Assembly: GCA_934572325.1 (NCBI GenBank)
Contig: CAKTKT010000073.1
Span: 1 to 6,132 of the forward strand
DNA from: an uncultured Oscillospiraceae bacterium
GTDB taxonomy: Bacteria; Bacillota; Clostridia; Oscillospirales; Oscillospiraceae
Length of the DNA: 6,132 bases
Direction of reading: 5' to 3'
In this document: in pieces, positions 4,585 through 6,132 of the stretch
How positions within the stretch are numbered: position 1 is the first letter of the stretch
Layout: the number at the start of each line of letters is the position of its first letter
Notes under the pieces: model-generated
What the model was told of the DNA's origin: nothing
What the model saw: the letters and a program-made list of their open reading frames with translations, nothing else
The model's database searches: none
Made by a program: the position numbers and the translations under genes

Positions 4585-5709
4585 ATGAAAATACGCAATC
4601 TTCTGGCGGTGCTCGCGGCGCTGGCGATAGTCGGCGGGATATACGCCTTCGCCGTGTCGCGTCCGGACGATGCGCGCGGCGCGATAACGGTGTGGTACGT
4701 CGAGGGCGGCACGATGTCGGATAACTTCGTGTCGCTCGCGGCGGGCTATAATAAGAGCATATCCCGCGCATCGCTGCCGGTGCGCTGCGTCGCCTTTGCC
4801 GACGAGGAGGCGATGGCGGCGGCGTTCGACGAGGGCGCGCCCGATCTCGTGCTGTGCTCGCACTACCGCGCGTTCGATATGCACGCGCGCGGCAGACTCG
4901 CGGACGTCAGCGCCGCGCTCGGCGGCGGCGCGCCGGATTACCCCAAGGCGCTCTCCAGCCGCAGCGCAAGCATCGGCGCGAGCTACTTCCCCATCGGGTC
5001 GGAGGTTCAGGTGCTGCTCGTGAACACAGCGCTGACCGCCGGACGGGATCTTACGACGCTGGAGGCGCTGAGCGCCTCGGCGGCAGAGTACTCCGCCGCC
5101 GAGGGCAGGCCCTTTTACGCCGTGGCGGACTACGCCGCGCTCTTTTTCACGGAATTTCTGCGCGAGGGCGAGGAGTTCGGCGCGGACGACGCCGCGCGGA
5201 CGGCAAAGGTCTATAAGCACATATATAACCTCCTCGCCGAGAGCGCCTACGCCGGTGCGCTCGCCCTGCCCGACGGCGGGGAGGCTGCCGCGGTCAGCGC
5301 GGGCGAGCTGGGCTGCGCCGTTGTGGGAACGACAGAGCTTCCCAAAAAGCCTTCGCGCGGCGTCGAGATCCTGCCCGTGCCGCCGCTGACGGCGGAGAGC
5401 GGCGAGGGGGCGCTTGGCAAGACGTGGGGGCTTGCCGTGGTGGCGGGCGGCAGCCGCAGCACGGGCGACATCGCATCGTTTCTGACGTGGCTTTTTTCCT
5501 CCAACCGCGACACGCGCCTTGCCCTGCAGGCGCAGCTCGTTCCGGCGCAGGGCGGCTCGCTCATCACGCGCGACGCGCTCTGGAGCGCGCTTACCGCGCT
5601 CGACATGGGGAAGGTCGTCGCCCTGCCGTCCGCCGACAGCGAGTTTGCCGCGAACCGCGCGGACTTTGAGCGCCGGACGCGCTCAAGGCTCTCTTTTCTC
5701 ACGCAGTGA
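4585..5709 (+). CDS. Extracellular solute-binding-like protein, membrane-anchored or secreted
   Basis: A 374-residue protein with a hydrophobic N-terminal segment (about 5-24) and no lipobox cysteine, so it is held by an uncleaved anchor or exported and released, not a typical lipoprotein. The body has the pattern of ABC-type sugar or polyamine binding proteins: GAITVWYVEGG (32-42) as first beta strand, a PDLVL block (86-90), GRLADVSAALG (103-113), YFPIGSEVQVLLVNTAL (134-150) at the hinge, and a C-terminal KTWGLAVVAGGSRSTGDIAS followed by LVPAQGGSLI (318-327). Fold assignment is by pattern only and the ligand is unknown. The ATG at 4585 follows GGAG (4575-4578); an in-frame TTG twelve bases earlier contains that site and is unlikely. 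No permease or ATPase gene is adjacent on either visible side, so it is an orphan or its partners are elsewhere. A weak TATAAA precedes it. Confidence 0.7.
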   Translation: MKIRNLLAVLAALAIVGGIYAFAVSRPDDARGAITVWYVEGGTMSDNFVSLAAGYNKSISRASLPVRCVAFADEEAMAAAFDEGAPDLVLCSHYRAFDMHARGRLADVSAALGGGAPDYPKALSSRSASIGASYFPIGSEVQVLLVNTALTAGRDLTTLEALSASAAEYSAAEGRPFYAVADYAALFFTEFLREGEEFGADDAARTAKVYKHIYNLLAESAYAGALALPDGGEAAAVSAGELGCAVVGTTELPKKPSRGVEILPVPPLTAESGEGALGKTWGLAVVAGGSRSTGDIASFLTWLFSSNRDTRLALQAQLVPAQGGSLITRDALWSALTALDMGKVVALPSADSEFAANRADFERRTRSRLSFLTQ

Positions 5710-5738
5710 TTGCATATCTTGAAAAACGGTGCTATAAT
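5710..5738 (+). promoter_or_regulatory. Promoter of hypB
   Basis: A perfect -10 TATAAT (5733-5738) lies 17 bp after TTGCAT (5710-5715), which keeps only the TTG of the -35 consensus. Transcription would begin near 5745, about 33 bases before the hypB ATG. GTGC (5729-5732) and GCAC (5743-5746) flank the -10 symmetrically. The promoter starts directly at the end of the upstream gene, so hypB is probably expressed independently. Confidence 0.6.
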
Positions 5739-5777
5739 ATCGGCACACTAAAATAAATATACTGTGAGGTAGTATCC

Positions 5778-6132
5778 ATGGAAGGATTCAGAGTTCTTGA
5801 AATAAAAAAGAGCGTTTTTGAAAACAACGACCGCGAGGCGGAGCTTCTGCGCAAGGATCTCAAGCGCGACAGGACGTTTTTGCTCAACCTTATGAGCTCC
5901 CCCGGCTCGGGCAAGACCACGACGCTGAAAGCCACCATCGCCGCGCTGAAGGACGAGTTCAGGATAGGCGTTATGGAGGCGGACATCGACAGCGACGTTG
6001 ACGCCGCCGCAATAGAAAAGACCGGCGCAAAGGTCATCCAGCTGCACACGGGCGGCATGTGCCACCTTGACGCGGGCATGACCAGACAGGGGCTTGAGGG
6101 GCTCGGCGTGGACGATGTGGACTTTGCCATAC
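5778..6132 (+). CDS. hypB: HypB, hydrogenase nickel-incorporation GTPase (5' part)
   Basis: The first 118 residues of a SIMIBI-class GTPase; the gene continues beyond the window. HypB, with HypA, delivers nickel to the large subunit of [NiFe] hydrogenases in the cytoplasm, using GTP hydrolysis. Visible motifs are the P-loop MSSPGSGKTTTL (39-50; K46, T47), MEADIDSDVDAAAI (66-79), where HypB proteins usually read GDxxTxxDAxRI, and the characteristic LHTGGMCHLDAGM (89-101), whose C95-H96 pair is the known metal-binding site. The N-terminus lacks both the CxxCGC motif of the E. coli protein and a histidine-rich nickel store, so it is the short form common in Clostridia. The ATG follows GAGGT at seven bases. 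It implies that [NiFe] hydrogenase maturation genes lie further right. The MEADIDSDVDAAA variant is slightly unusual but the CH motif makes HypB the best call. Confidence 0.92.
   Translation, partial: MEGFRVLEIKKSVFENNDREAELLRKDLKRDRTFLLNLMSSPGSGKTTTLKATIAALKDEFRIGVMEADIDSDVDAAAIEKTGAKVIQLHTGGMCHLDAGMTRQGLEGLGVDDVDFAI

Noticed and set aside
4498..5220. Minus-strand open frame of 240 codons opposite the solute-binding-like gene
   Set aside because: Shadow of the plus-strand gene, which has a signal anchor, a ribosome site and family-like motifs. The minus frame has none.
5761..5775. Riboswitch or hairpin hiding the hypB ribosome site (ATACT/AGTAT)
   Set aside because: Only a five-base-pair AT-rich stem in a leader of about 33 bases, too short and weak to claim regulation.

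Overview
The window looks like chromosome of a GC-rich, anaerobic, endospore-forming member of the Firmicutes (Clostridia/Oscillospiraceae-like). The evidence is a spoIIP gene behind a textbook sigma-E (mother-cell) promoter, a SleB-type cortex-hydrolase domain protein, a TSCPD protein of the TIGR03905 type common in Clostridia, and a PerR regulator followed by a rubredoxin-domain peroxidase typical of strict anaerobes. I see no insertion sequences, CRISPR array, tRNA or rRNA. The layout is dense and no gene-free stretch exceeds about 140 bases.

Left part, minus strand (1-1803). spoIIP is transcribed leftwards from its own sigma-E-like promoter. It is followed by perR, which has a good sigma-A promoter and a 19-bp inverted repeat at the expected transcription start, probably its own operator. 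77 bases further on is the start of a protein with an N-terminal rubredoxin domain, most likely a reverse rubrerythrin (NADH peroxidase), cut off by the window edge. perR and the peroxidase gene probably form one peroxide-responsive unit, with a hairpin between the two cistrons.

Middle, plus strand (1932-3769). Divergent from spoIIP, three tightly packed genes form an apparent operon: an 83-aa TSCPD protein, a secreted protein joining a copper-amine-oxidase-N-like domain to a SleB hydrolase domain, and rsmG (16S rRNA m7G methyltransferase). A HAD phosphatase gene (3801-4448, minus) converges on rsmG. Its intrinsic terminator lies on the rsmG stop codon and takes its T-tract from the last rsmG codons.

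Right part, plus strand (4449-6132). An AT-rich divergent intergenic region separates the HAD gene from an orphan membrane-anchored or secreted protein that resembles an extracellular solute-binding protein. Last comes the 5' part of hypB, the GTPase for nickel insertion into [NiFe] hydrogenase, with its own promoter; it continues past the window.

Most of this is ordinary chromosomal content. No clearly new system is evident. The points most worth following are regulatory: the perR operator, the spoIIP sigma-E promoter back to back with a palindrome-covered promoter, and the terminator embedded in a convergent gene. Two proteins also deserve attention: the CuAO_N-SleB fusion and the solute-binding-like protein without visible transporter partners.
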